The notes below the pieces were generated by a model, which had not been told where the DNA came from, made no database searches, and was given only the letters and a program-made list of their open reading frames with translations. This document shows positions 23,590 through 35,685 of a stretch of DNA of 64,000 nt, one piece after another (the stretch's first letter is position 1; the number at the start of each line of letters is the position of its first letter). The DNA comes from Tolypeutes matacus (taxonomy: Eukaryota; Chordata; Mammalia; Cingulata; Chlamyphoridae), in NCBI GenBank assembly GCA_026826555.1, contig JAKSZT010054001.1, positions 1,056,151 through 1,120,150 on the forward strand. Direction: 5' to 3'. A program made the translations under genes and the position numbers.

Positions 23590-24034
23590 TGTGATGGTTA
23601 GGCTAATGTGTCAACTAGGCCAGATAATGGTGTCCAGTTTTTTGGTCAAGCAAGCACTGGGCTAATTGTAATACAAGGGCATTTCATGGACTCTGATCAT
23701 CAGTGAGTAGATTGCATAGATGGTTGGTTACATCTACAATCAATTGAGGAGATTGCTGTCAGCAATGAATGATGTCTCATCCAATCAGTTGAAGGCCTCA
23801 AAAGGGCAAGTGATTTCAGCATTCAGAGAGAGCATTCCCATCTCTACTTCGGACAGCCAGTATCTCCCGAAAAACTTATCAAGGACCATCATCAGAGCCC
23901 CTGGCTTGCAGTCTGCCCTACAGAATTTGGACTTGTGCATCCCCATGGTCGCATGAGACTATTTTATAAAATCTCATACTGTTTACAGATATCTCCTGTC
24001 AGTTCTGTTTCCCTAGAGAACCCTGACTAATATA
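23590..24034 (+). mobile_element. ERVL-type (MLT2-like) solo LTR
   Basis: Starts tgtgatggttaggctaatgt, contains 'catccaatcagttgaaggcc' and 'cttgcagtctgccctacaga', and ends 'gagaaccctgactaatata'. A perfect 5-bp target duplication cctta lies at 23585-23589 and 24035-24039. The 78-codon frame inside it is not a gene. Confidence 0.9.
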
Positions 24035-24213
24035 CCTTATAACCATTTTTTCTAATAAAGCAAACTTGATATATATTTCTATATCTATGAATAGAAAAAT
24101 ATATCCCCCAAAATACTTATTTTGTCAGCACATATTTATTAAATGCCCTGTATCACTCTGAACTTCATTCTTGAAGGGATGTCAAACTTGAAAAGAGTAG
24201 CTCCCTGAATCCA

Positions 24214-24446
24214 GAGTAGCTGCTCCTCTGCTTAAAGTAGGAGAGGCTAAGAGCCTAGATATACATCCACATATTCAAATATCCATATATCCATTTATAT
24301 ATTTGGATATTTTCAGATATGCATAAATTCACATATACATATATCAGAGATATTTGGTACAAAGATAAACAAATGTCTATGGAGAAAAATGATTCTTACT
24401 TTTACATTCAAAGAAATGTATGTATATCCCAACATATTTATGCTGT
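24214..24446 (-). repeat. Right arm of the long imperfect inverted repeat
   Basis: Inverted relative to 22969-23163. This arm has an extra run of AT-rich sequence around 24265-24345. Confidence 0.85.
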
Positions 24447-24449
24447 AGT

Positions 24450-25751
24450 AGCAGGGGAAAGAAATGTGTTGTTAAATTCCTATAACCTCCACAAATAACC
24501 ACACCGGCAAACAAGCTCAGCAGATCTTCCAACATTTCCTCCAGATAAGCACTGCTGTTTTTCTAGAATCTAACATTGAATCTCAATGAGCTGAATTTCA
24601 AATTTCATTCACAGTTAATGGACAATAGACAAACTAATCTATACTAAGGAGATCTCTTTTCATCTCAACAGTCGCATTCCTTCTATGTAAGCAATGCAAT
24701 GCTGAGTACTTACAGTGATTGCATTCTCTTCCAAGAAAATCTTCTGTGGCACTTAAATATAATCACTACCTAACTCAGGACAACTTGTGTCATCAATACT
24801 ACTCTCTTGTTGAGTAATCAAGACATGAAGTTTAGTTCTGCTTTGTGTGTGTTTGTGTTTCTCCTATAAAACAGAAATTTTATTTTTGGAGTGAGTATGC
24901 TGCTGTTGGGGAGATCAGAAGAAAAGACTTTTAAATGTGAACATTCCTGTCATTTAGCTTAGAAAGAAAGCACTCTTGTCTGTGTATTTTATTAATCACC
25001 TCAATGTATATCATCACATCCTATTGGTTCCACTGTTTTATTATATGATTTCATTTAATTGATTACCAAGTTGAAATTTGCATGGTCTGGAGCTAGGTCA
25101 AGATACCAGCCTGGGATCTAAAATTGGAAGGAGGCAGTGCTAACTGCGGCAGAGAGCTGATGGAGGGAATAGCCAATGACAGTCAGCAGAGGCATAGAGG
25201 CAGAGTACATGTGCCCTTGGAGTCAGAGAAGGCTCCTAGATGAACATAGCCCATCACTCTGAAAGGCATCTTGGGAGAGGAGACAGACCTGCCTGATGAG
25301 TTCAATAGCAATAGCAGTCCAACAGATCAAGAGAATTAGTGAAGAGTGCCAAGAATCAGACAGTTAGGAATATATGTATATGTGTATGTGCTGTGTGGAG
25401 TAGGTGGAGGGATGGAAGGTTATTCCATAGACGTGGTGAGTACATGCTACAACCAAAAAAAATTAGCTACTACTCATTTCTTAGACCTATATGTCAGGGC
25501 TTCCAAAAAGAAGCCAGAAATCTGGGCTTTCATATGAAATTGTCACTTGTTATTAAATGTTGTCAACTAATTCAACTGACTTTTAAAATACTGTGAAAGC
25601 ACAGACAATATTTTGCAGGCCAAATGGAACACATCTGCAAGCCTAACAAAGCCCTAGGACTTCGGCTGAAGATATCAGTCCTGGAAATCTATGCTCATAG
25701 CTTCACGCCTCTACATTTGACCCTGATTTCAGGGGAAGCCCTTTTAGAGCA
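24450..25751. other. Unassigned non-coding DNA
   Basis: Overlapping short frames at 25339-25596 are in unique sequence without a recognisable domain. Confidence 0.45.
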
Positions 25752-26152
25752 TGTTTTACTTTCCTAGTTGCTAAAATAAATATCACACTGTGGGTTGGCT
25801 TAGACAATGGGAATGTATCGGCTGGTGGTTTTGAGGCTAGGAGAAGTCCAAGATTGAGGCATCAACAGAGTGATGCATTCTCCTTGAAGACTGTGGTAAG
25901 CTGGGGCTGGCTGCAAGTGATCATTGGTCTTTGTCACATGGCAATGCACTTGGCAGAGACTTCTCCTTTCTCTTCTGACTCTGACTTCTCCCTATGGCTT
26001 TTCTCTCTGTGGCCTTCTTTATAAGGTTTCCAGTTATAGGCTTGAGACCCATCCTGATTCACTGGGCCACACCTTACCTGAAGTAACCTCAAAGGAATGG
26101 ATTTTGATTAAGAACACATTTTTTCTGGGGTACATAACTATAAGCCACCACA
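25752..26152 (-). mobile_element. MaLR-like solo LTR (same family as 41099-41567 and 55591-56052)
   Basis: On the plus strand it starts tgttttactttcctagttgc and ends …gccaccaca. Inside are 'acatggcaatgcacttggca' and 'tgagacccatcctgattcac'. The flanks gagca (25747-25751) and gacca (26153-26157) match at 4 of 5 bases, as for an aged 5-bp target duplication. Confidence 0.75.
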
Positions 26153-28429
26153 GACCATTTTTCCAATTTTGTTCTAATTCATTCCTTTGGATTTGGGTAA
26201 TCTAAAATCATCAGTGTCCTAGTATTTATGGGAGGCCATCTTTATTCTTGCTTTGGGATTCCAAAGGAGCCTCCCCTAGTTCAAGCAAATTCAAGAAATA
26301 TGACAGCCCTTTCAGGGGTGGCCTCCTCCTCTTCCTTAGCGCGATCTCTTCAAGATATCCTGGGGTGAATTCTCTGACCCTCCCATTCTTTCATTTGCCA
26401 GAACATCTCATAATCTAGCAAAGTATTTGGGCTATTCCTAGGATATTCTGTAGGAACACAACCAGTTTAAATGTATGTGGGAATAGAATCAATTTCAAAA
26501 TCAATTTCAACTGGTCACATTTACTTATAATCAGATTGTTCTTAGAAAGCCAACTATACAAACTTTTTTTTTTACAGAAGAGAGGAGATAGAGGGGGAAA
26601 GATTATCTTTCCCATACGAAATACCTGTCTTCCTCTTGTCCTGAAACATTATTATTGTCTCACCAGTTCTTTCTGAGGGTATGACAATGCAAACACTCAG
26701 GTGAGGCCGTCCAGTGTGCTACCCTCTCCTCTCTGGCCAGTGCCCCTCAGATCATCTCCCGGCTTTCCAGCTAAAAAGGCCTTCTCTGAGGTGAAAGCCC
26801 TTTCCTCCCTTTACACTGGGCCTTCAGTGGTTCTCCAGGGAATTCTGACCTCTCAGAATCTCAGGAAAGTGTTTGGAAGTAGAGAAGGGAACCTCCAGGG
26901 TTCAAATAGAACCTTCAGATTTCAAAGGGTGCGGGGGAGGGGTGGGGGACTGGAAAACTCTGAAAGGCACAGTACAAACAGGCAAAGAAATTAAATGCAG
27001 TCACTGAGAAAGTAAGTTCCGGAGGCCTAAGGCTCCCACTACAGGGGACCTAGCATTTTGAAGCGGCAATTAACATAAGTCTCTTGAACTGCTTAGAGTC
27101 TTTATAGCTACTTTCCTATAACTGCCATGCTTTTTACATATAGATAACTTTTGCCCCCTTTAGGCACTGGTTAATATCATCCATTAAAACTCCCCAAACC
27201 AAAAAATTTCAAAACAGGCAGTTAAAGCTGTCTTAGAGCACAGAAAAAGAAAAATAGCAGAATCCTTTGACCTCCCAGGGCAGTTATTTTATTACACTAA
27301 AGAATCTTACGAAGACAGAAAGAGAGAACATATTTTCCTTTTCAGTAGCCATGAAATCATGCAGATTTTTACCATGTAGAAACCATATGTCACTATCGTT
27401 TTCCTTTGAAGGGAGACACTTGACTCACTGCTCCAAGGGAGATATTAAAAATAAATAAATAAATAAAACAGCAGCAAAATATTGGGAAAGGAAATTAAAT
27501 GGAAACTGTATCTCCCCTTCCACATCTTCTTCTTCCTTAATTTGTTAACTCTGCTTTGGGACACATGGTGACTTCTCTCCTAAGGGCAATGTGGTTCAGG
27601 ACATCTACTCACTATTTTATATTGTTAATCATCTGGGCAGCACTTCTTAAAAGGCTCAGCAGTTTTTAGGAACACACACACATACACCACTGCAAACACA
27701 GTTTGCAGTTTATAATATTTAGGTTATCAATTAACTACTGATGATTGAAATGCTGCATAGTTCCATTAAAAACCCACATAAATCACTGTAATGTACTTGG
27801 CCAATGGAGCTTGGACTATTAGAATGCATTAACAGGGAACTGATGTGATTAATTAATTAGTAATCCAAACCTGGATTTAAACTATGTCTTTCCAAAGAGC
27901 TCCCAGCACCTTTGCAATCATCATCTACTTTTTCCTAGACAAATCAGAGAGTAAAATGAGAAGTCAAAGCCCAAGTTCACAAAGCTGATTTGCAGCAGAA
28001 TCAAGTTTAGAATCATACTAAACAACACTGAATCACTATATTTCTCTGATTAAGAAATTTTTTTTGCTTTACACTTAACATCTGTTACATTCTAAAACTG
28101 CATCATGTCACTTGTAGTCAAGTGGAACCACAAAACAAAACCAATTATTTCTAGACAAAATATTCATTATTTAATCAGCTGAAGGTAATGAGGTTCAAAC
28201 ATAAGAGCAGATATAAATAAGAGTATAAAAATTTTAAAAGTAACATCATCATGATTATCTAATAGAGGTCTGACTAGCTTTTAAAAAGGAAGATACTATA
28301 AAATTCTAATTTAATACATATTAAATATTAGAATAAAATCATAGCAATAGCCAAAATAGCTTTCATTGTTTCATCAGTCTATGATTAGTTAACCTCCTCA
28401 CCAAAGGGAAATAAGTGAAAAACCTAGAA
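26153..28429. other. Mostly unassigned non-coding DNA
   Basis: Contains an (AAAT)n tract at 27447-27468, a possible decayed antisense MIR near 27930-28035 and a homeodomain-word cluster near 27850. The plus-strand frame 26701-26994 (97 codons) lies in a somewhat GC-richer patch but shows no known domain. Confidence 0.45.
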
Positions 28430-28600
28430 TCTTAGTTCAGCTGTGATTTGAGATTTATGACCTTAGGACAAAACATGTAATCTGTCTGAGCTCCAGTTTT
28501 CTCATCTACAAAATTATTACATCACCTTATGAGGGTGCTGTGAGGATTAAATCAATATATGTACTTGAAAGCATTTTGTAAACCATGTGGCTCTCTAGTA
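28430..28600 (+). mobile_element. MIR SINE
   Basis: 'ctccagttttctcatctaca' and 'gctgtgaggattaaatcaat' are the sense MIR core and 3' part. Confidence 0.75.
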
Positions 28601-29488
28601 ATAAAACTTTATGGGAACACATATTTCAAGGAATGTAAGCCACTTACAGGTGAAAATAAATGCATTTTTAATTTGCAAACAACATCCCTTCAGGTTGAGA
28701 TTAACAGGCTTAAACTCTCCTGACCTTCTTCGTTTTTCACACGACCCATTCTCAAATAGACATTACAAATCCTTTAAGCTCTCTGAAAGGAAGTCAATAT
28801 TGGGACTTAATGTTGGTTTTTGTAATAACTTTGATGCCATACATCTTTTATTTCCTATTTATTGCCTCATTTGATTTCCTCAGCTGATTCTAATACCAGA
28901 TCCAATTCTAAGATATGCTATAGCTTTATAAATGCTGGTTTCTCTTGGTTTTGCTTTTTAACTGCCTCACGTTACCAATTTCAATGATGGAAAATAAAAC
29001 AGAAATAAACCAGTAAAGTTATTTGCACTTCTTCCCAATCCAACAATTGCACTGTGATTTTATGCCAAACTTTTCAAAGTTAGTACAAAGGAATTTGTTG
29101 GTTGGATAAAAACTAATGATCACAAAATCTCCTGAATGGATTCTTTGCCAAATAAATGTTTTGGAATAATTGATACAAATGGTGATTTTAAAATGAAGTG
29201 TTTCTATATTTGAATAGAATATATTGTGTTAAAACATACAGCTGACTTTTTCAAACCAATCACAACCCACGTCATTAAAGTAGCAGAAAATAGAAGCACA
29301 CTAAACATTTACAGTCAATTATGATACATTCCAGATCTCTGCCTACACCTAAAAGTTTCAGAGCCACCAGAGTACACAATAACTTCCAGAAACATAGAGG
29401 ATTATGACTCTTTTTGGCCATCAAAGGTTAAATGGACTAGCAGAGATTCCCCGAGAGGAAGAAAAAATGATTTAATATAATAGAAAAA
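28601..29488. other. Unassigned non-coding DNA
   Basis: Nothing recognised. The plus-strand frame 28611-28874 has no domain. Confidence 0.45.
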
Positions 29489-29951
29489 GAAAAGTCATTT
29501 ACTGAAGAACTTCAAAGCAAAATAGAGTCCATAGACAAACAACTCCAGATTTGGAAAATCAAACCAGTACAGAAAAGGAATTTTAACACTGTGAGATTTT
29601 TGACTTGTAAATATGTATGTTAACAAACACAACCTATAAGAATTAAGACTAGGGCGACTTCATCCTTTAGGAAACAGGAAAGGAAAAGCAGCCAGAAATA
29701 GCAGCTATGTACAGCAGGGGAAACAAAGAAAGATTGAGAGGTGAAGAATTTTCTTGTTTGCTTTTTATTATTATTGAAATAATGAAAATGCTCTAATAAG
29801 GATTGAAGTGATAAATGCACAACTATGTGATTATACCAAATACCAGTGAGTGTATACTTTGGATGAATTGTATGTTTTGTTAATACGTATTAATAAAATT
29901 GATCTGTTAAAAAAATAAATATTAAAAAATAATAATTTAAAAATGAGGAGA
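29489..29951 (+). mobile_element. Truncated retroposon with A-rich tail and 15-bp target duplication
   Basis: Its 3' part ('gataaatgcacaactatgtg', 'agtgtatactttggatgaat', 'taataaaattgat') followed by an A-rich tail is a LINE-like 3' end I know from xenarthran genomes. The 15-bp word aatataatagaaaaa occurs at 29474-29488 and 29952-29966, directly bounding the insertion. Confidence 0.8.
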
Positions 29952-29991
29952 AATATAATAGAAAAAAATCAGCCTTTCATTGTTTTATGTC

Positions 29992-30339
29992 TGTGGTAGA
30001 TTGCAAAATAAATGTGCAAATTCTTGGCAGCTTCCCCCTTGAAGAAGTAGAAGAGCTCTTCCTTAAATGTGGGTTTGAACATGGGATTTGCTTTGACTAT
30101 TGGGACAATAGAAAACCTGACTCAATGATAGACTTGACAAGTGTGAACTGGGTCTATTCCTTTCGCTGGTTGTATTCCTTCTGCTAACATGCAGATATAT
30201 TTGGGCTACCCAGCTGGAAATGGAGGCACCATATGCAGAGAGCCTTAATCCGAAGAATCATGAGATATCATAAATATTTGTTGTTTTAAGCCATTATGCT
30301 ATGGGGTGATTTATTGTGTAGCAAAAGCTAACTATTACA
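29992..30339 (+). mobile_element. MLT1-type (ERVL-MaLR) LTR
   Basis: Runs from tgtggtagattgc to gctaactattaca, with 'aaatatttgttgttttaagc' and 'cattatgctatggggtgatt' near the 3' end. The flanks atgtc (29987-29991) and gtgtc (30340-30344) match at 4 of 5 bases. Confidence 0.85.
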
Positions 30340-30344
30340 GTGTC

Positions 30345-31394
30345 TGAGATAAGAAAAAGATTGTTGTAATTGCATGTCATCACCTTCAATTATGCAAGTA
30401 ATAAATGAAAGGTCAGGTCATCTCTTTTCATTGGGATTTTTCCAGTATCATCATGTCCTCCAAGCTTGACTGTGAAGATGGCTTTCTTTTTGACCACTCT
30501 TCCTAAGATGCGGTTAGAGGGTGGTTTTCAAGTACTTGAATATTTTAAGCAAAAGGAAATTCCCTAGCAGATAACCACAAACCAGTATTAATGTTTACCA
30601 CGAACTTTTATTTTTATTTGACAATTGTGAATGTGTTTCCCACTGTTTGTGAGAGAACCCAATTACTAATTAAAACCTGGCAAAGAGAAAGGGGACCTCT
30701 GCTAATTTCTGAGAAGGAATCCTAAATTGGGTAGTCAAAGGAAAAAAGAAGTTTATGCTTTAGGAAAAGCCAACCTGCTCCTATTCTGAAGTATGAAAGA
30801 ATACTGAGAGTTAAAGAGTAAAGAGGAAACAGTAAAAACAAAGGGCAGTGATGGAGACAACTGGTGAGGGGTAAAGCTTTACTTCTCAGAAATAAATCTT
30901 CTGGTCAAAAGCATTGTTAGAAATTGTTAAAGGGAGTACAAAGAGATTTTTGAAGGCTCTAGATAGAACTGTGAGATAGCAGTTTGGGGATTTCTAAGCA
31001 GTACAAGAAATTAGACAAACTCTTCTGAACATGTGAAATCAATGAGACCGATACTAAAAAAAAAAAAATCATGAATTGGGAGGTAAAAAAACCAACAACT
31101 AACAAATATGAGAGGAAAAAAAATACACCAGTATTTCTAGAGTTGTCTTCAATGATATGTTGTTCTTCCTCCATCTTTCCTGAGTATGTGTGTTTGTATG
31201 TCTGTCTTTCCCCACCTGAATGTTTTATTCATTCCATGAAAGGATGTAAAAGACAAAAGTATGTGCATTTGCATTTATATCTGCTTTTTTTCAAAGTATA
31301 AAAAATACAAACACTTGCATTGTATAGATGGCTATTGCAATGTGAAAAGAATGTTGAATGAAGTCAAGCCAAGTATAAAAATAAATCTCTTCAT
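30345..31394. other. Unassigned non-coding DNA
   Basis: Nothing recognised apart from A-runs near 31048. Confidence 0.45.
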
Positions 31395-31480
31395 CTGCCC
31401 ATCCATCCAGCCATCCATCAATCCATCCAGCAAGCCAGCCAGCAGCCACCCACCCATCCACATGTGTGTGTGTGTGTTTG
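31395..31480. repeat. (CATC)n-type microsatellite followed by (TG)n
   Basis: Repeated catccatc and agccagcc units are followed by tgtgtgtgtgtgtg. The frames of 76-99 codons crossing it on both strands are products of the repeat. Confidence 0.95.
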
Positions 31481-32099
31481 TATATCTGTGGCATGTCTTT
31501 CTTGTCATATGTCTTCTTGTTGTTGTAAACATGTTGACTTTCCTGTTTGGGCACTTTTGATTTTTGGCTTTGTTTCTAACACAAGAAGTATACATATGCA
31601 AATAGTACATAAAGAATAGTCAAACACAAAATACATGGATTAAAAAATAAAGATCTTCCTCTCCACATAATCAATTTGTATGTTTCTTTGAGTTTGTATG
31701 TGACATTATCCATGCATCTGCAAACCTATACAATCTCCTCAGCTATAATGAATGCTTCTGTAATGTAAATCAGATCACACATCATTGGTAAACAGGGAAA
31801 TCATTAGTACAATGTGGAAGTCACATTGGTCCTTATGTGAGCTTTTTATAGACAAGGACATCCAGAAGAGTGGGAGGAGAAATGCAAACCTGAGAAGGAA
31901 AAACAAGGGCCCTGAGCTTAGTCCTTGAACTAGCAGCTTGAATCCTTTTGTCTGCATTAAAAATATAATAATAATAATTAAAAGCAAGCAATTGTACCCA
32001 AATCTCACTTCCTAAATAGGAGTGCCCACAACTGTCAGCTGGTGGAGGGTTGAGCTGCAATGAAGGCCAAGGGTAAGAGCCTATGGTGGTGGTGGGACT
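31481..32099. other. Unassigned non-coding DNA
   Basis: Nothing recognised. Confidence 0.45.
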
Positions 32100-32875
32100 A
32101 TTTTATATAGGGTTAAAGCCAGATAAGATCTTTGAAGAAGTGGTATCTGAGAAGAAACCTGAAAGAAGGGAGACACAAAGAAAAAAAGCCAGTGAAGATG
32201 GGGGATGGGGCATCAGTATTCTAGGCAGAGGAAAGAGCAAGGAAAAGGCAGAGGTGTGAGCAAACAGGGGATTTGAGGTCAGCCTGGGTAGAAGAGAGGG
32301 AGCAAGGCAGAAAATGGAAAGAGACAATATGGGAGAGAGTAGCAGGGACAAAATCAAAAAGGTCATTGTAGACTGAGGCGAAAAATTCTAGATGTTATTC
32401 AGAGGGCTCTAGGAAGACACTGTAGGGTTCTGACAAGGAATTTATATACTTTGATTTGTGTTTACAAAATCACTCTGGATGCTGGTGAGTAGTGAATATT
32501 GTGTGGAAAGTGTCAATCAGGGAAACCCAGCAGGAGGGTCTCTCAGCAGCCCAGATGAAAGATGATGGCATCCTGGACTAGGGTGCTAGGACTGGGAGAA
32601 GACATATTTTGAAGTAGAGCTGGTAGGGCTGGCAGATGGTTTGGAGGTGGGGTGTGAAGGAAGGAGAAAACTTGAGGCTGTTCCTCAGGTTTGGATCTAG
32701 AAAATGGGAGAATGGTGAGACCATTTATGACCATTTATGATAGTGGGAAAGAAGGGTGAACAGGTTTGGAGAAGGTGGAGAAATCAAGGGTTCTCTTTGG
32801 ACCATTAATTTTGAGATGCCTCTTAGACATCCATGTAGTGAACTATGCATTTCAAGGTGATACTAAACAGTTGAG
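32100..32875 (-). mobile_element. L2 LINE, antisense
   Basis: Antisense L2 words occur in order: 'ttctaggcagaggaaagagc', 'aaatcactctggatgctggt', 'agatgaaagatgatggcat', 'ttttgagatgcctcttagac'. The minus-strand frames here (87 and 63 codons) are decayed L2 reading. Confidence 0.8.
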
Positions 32876-33984
32876 CACAGAACAAATTAAACCAGGACTT
32901 GCTAATGATTCCATGTGTTAACATCTGTATTAACCAGAACAAAGTAGAAAAAAATGTTATTGAAATTATACAAATCTCACTGAAAATCTAGCCCAAATCA
33001 AATAAAAATGTTTATTTTCTCCTTTGATATTAGAAAATTAGGGTATGGCTCACAGATTTTCAACTATCATAGCATGAACATTTTTATTCATACATTATAA
33101 AAGTGATTTTTACAAACATGATTCAAAATGTTAATCAATTGGCCATAAAAGTACATAGCCTTGAATACATTTGCTTTTGTTTGTTTATATCAGTTGATAC
33201 AAATTCAGTTTTCGCAGAGGGATTAACAAGAACTGTGTTAAGTAATGCACTGAGACAAAAATTTGGACTTTCGTAGGCAATGTTATTTGGATATGATTTC
33301 TGTAGAAATTAAGCCAGTTCTCTGTTTCATCTTATATATTTAATTATAGTCTAAGAATGTAGTTATGACTAAATCAGGAATTCATTTCAATTGCCAGATA
33401 GGTCAAAAGCCAAAGTTATAAAGAACTCTTTAAACTACCATAATCTGAAAACAGCTTCAAATGCCTTGTGATATGTGTATGTGTCTATTTTCTCCTGCAT
33501 TTGCCCTTTTTCTGGTGTCTTATATCGTAAAATGATGATACCACTTGATGGCAGATTTTAATGGTGCAAAGTTACTTCCCAATTTATGTTTACTCATCAC
33601 TACTAATCTTGTTTAAAATCAGAACCATCTCGGTTAATACCTGCAGCTGAGAGCAACCAGGATGGAATTCAGCAGAGGACACTGACCCCTCACTGCCCCA
33701 GGGTCAAGATGCCTCCCTCTTACTGAGACGTGTCAGGAATGCACAGAAGTTCCCTTTAAGGGTCAGTTACAGGCAAAATTCATCAAAAGCCAAAGCAGAG
33801 CTAGGCAGCTAAAAGTTTCTTAAAACATCCTCTTGGCTTTTAAAAGTGGAATTTCAGGAAGTGGAATGGTTGCAGTTTTCCAAAGGAAAAAATACTGAAG
33901 CTCTTCTTCCTTTGATAGGGATGAATTTACTCATAACAAATGTTTTTCTGGATATTAGACACCAAAATTAAAACCCAATTAGAT
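32876..33984. other. Unassigned non-coding DNA
   Basis: Nothing recognised; probably unique sequence. Confidence 0.45.
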
Positions 33985-34380
33985 TTGTGCATGGGTATCA
34001 GTTGCCCCATTATGAGTAATAAACCATCCCAAAACTCAGATGGCCACAATCATTTACTAGTGCTCCGGCATCTCTGGATCTCATGTCCCTACACCTCCCC
34101 CTGGGAGTAGCAGGCTAGCCAGGGCAAGCAGATGCATGCAGGCTAAGGGAAGCCTGTGCTAAGAATTTCCAGACCACTGTCACCTCTGCCTCACTCTACT
34201 GGCCAAAGCAAGTCCCATGCACAAACCCCAAATCAAGATGTGAAGGATGGGGAAACACTCTGCTCCTCCAGTGGGAGGAGCTCCAAAGTCACAAGGCCAA
34301 AGGCATGGGGACAGAGAGGTTTGCGAATCACGGTTGACACGGCCATCTACCACAGGCCCCCTATGCCACTTTTAATCTGG
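33985..34380 (-). mobile_element. Ancient LTR-like interspersed repeat
   Basis: 'ctactggccaaagcaagtcc' followed by 'gtgggaggagctccaaagtc' and 'acaaggccaaaggcatgggg' is a word series of a known old mammalian repeat. I cannot name the subfamily with confidence. The 80-codon frame 34156-34398 lies inside it. Confidence 0.5.
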
Positions 34381-34389
34381 AGCAGTAAA

Positions 34390-34592
34390 GGAGTATGAGG
34401 TCTTGAAAAACATGGAACTGGGAGCAGAGTGACCTGAGTTTAAATCCTTTCTAGCTCTGGCTCAGCAATCAACTGAACCATCCCTGTCTTTATTTTTCAC
34501 ATGAGTAAAATGGAAATAATATTTGCCTCACCACAATTGCTATGCATATTAAAAGAAAAGTAGTTTGCCCACAGTAAGCTCCTAAGACGTAA
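34390..34592 (+). mobile_element. MIR SINE
   Basis: 'cagagtgacctgagtttaaa' with 'tagctctggctcagcaatca' and 'acatgagtaaaatggaaata' follows the sense MIR order. Confidence 0.75.
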
Positions 34593-34604
34593 AGGCCTTG
34601 ATTT

Positions 34605-35011
34605 ATTTTTTAAGAGTTATTTATTCCCTCCCCCCACCCTGGCCCCTGTTGTTTTGTGCTCGCTGTCTGCTCTCTGTGTGTTCTTCTGTGTATGCTTGTC
34701 TTCTCTTTAGGCAGCACTGGGAACCGATCCTGGGACCTTCCGGAGTGGGAGAGAGGCGCTCAATCTCTTGCACCACCTAGCTCCCTGGTCTACTGTGTCT
34801 CTTATTGTCTCTCCTCTGTGTCTTTTTTTGTTGTGTCATCTTGCTGCGCTAGCTCTCCTGAACGGCCCAGCACTCTGCACGGACCAGCACTTGGCAGGGG
34901 CCAGCACTCCACAGGGGCCATCTTGCCTTTCACCAGAGGGCCCCAGGAATCGAACCCTAGACCTCCTATATGGTAGATGGGAGCCCAATTGTTTGAGCCA
35001 CATCTGTTTCC
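34605..35011 (-). mobile_element. DAS-type dimeric tRNA-derived SINE, antisense
   Basis: Two tRNA-like units are joined head to tail, read on the minus strand. The right part carries the complement of a B-box-like word in 'ccaggaatcgaaccctagac', and the left part a second tRNA-like unit 'gaaccgatcctgggacct' and the A-rich tail (T-rich at the left). The flanks aggccttgattt (34593-34604) and aggcaatgattt (35012-35023) match at 10 of 12 bases. Long frames on both strands (up to 161 codons) arise from the SINE. Confidence 0.9.
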
Positions 35012-35134
35012 AGGCAATGATTTTCATTGTTATTGCTATCACTACCTTTATTATTGCTGCTGTTATTATTCCAACCCACAGAGTTGGAGCTTTTATTTCA
35101 GCAGTCAAGTTGGCATTCTCAATGTTGTCCCCAA

Positions 35135-35620
35135 TCATGCCTCTGATGTGAATTGTGCTACTTCTGTCCACAAAAGGAAACCAGACAAAACAACATGAAC
35201 ATCGTAGGCACTGTGACCTTTTGCATCTTCCCTGCCCTGCAGGGTTCTTGAAATGAGAAAGTCTGAGAAGGGAAAGATAGTGTCCCAGTCGGGAATTTTG
35301 AAGAAAGCTCTGGAATGACAAATGCAGAGAGGGAAATCAAAGGTCTTCAAGCAGTCATCACTAAGGGAAGTGAGTTGTTTTGCTTTTGGAATCATTAGTT
35401 TCTTTTGGAATCTTTTGAAAAACAGGTTGTTTTGAAAGATCAGCTGTGCACTGACTGCTGGGGGCCAGTACAGGTTCACTGGAGCGGCTCTCGAGCCTCT
35501 TTTGGGTTTTGGTCCGCTTGGAAGCATGACTTCACCTCGCTGCAGCCCCAAGCTTTTCATTTGTCTTGTTTTACATTCAGTGACATACCCGCTGTTCTCC
35601 TGGCATTTAACCAATAGCAT
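35135..35620 (-). other. 161-codon open frame, coding status doubtful
   Basis: This is the longest frame lying in non-repeat DNA. It starts at an ATG near 35620 and runs to 35135. The predicted product of 161 residues is rich in K, S and F without a recognised domain, signal peptide or membrane segment. A second in-frame-free ORF on the plus strand (35405-35617) overlaps it, which argues for low stop density caused by base composition. I do not call it a gene. Confidence 0.15.
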
Positions 35621-35685
35621 GCGGATTTATATGTAACATCTATTCTTGAGTCAGAGCGCTTAAATAGCCCCCGCCCACATTTTTT
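35590..35685 (+). promoter_or_regulatory. Promoter-like patch (CCAAT, TATA-like, GC-box words)
   Basis: In unique sequence, 'taaccaatagc' (CCAAT word), 'gcttaaatagcc' (weak TATA-like) and 'ccccgcccac' (GC-box complement) occur within about 70 bases. The region just upstream (35440-35560) is richer in CpG than most of the window. No transcript or ORF downstream supports it, so this is an inference from motifs only. Confidence 0.25.

Noticed and set aside
31261..31610. Frames with repeated short peptide units (e.g. DGW/GWL)
   Set aside because: Translation of the CATC-type microsatellite, not a repeat protein.
34836..35321. 161-codon minus-strand open frame
   Set aside because: Its C-terminal half is the antisense DAS SINE and the rest is unique DNA without a domain.
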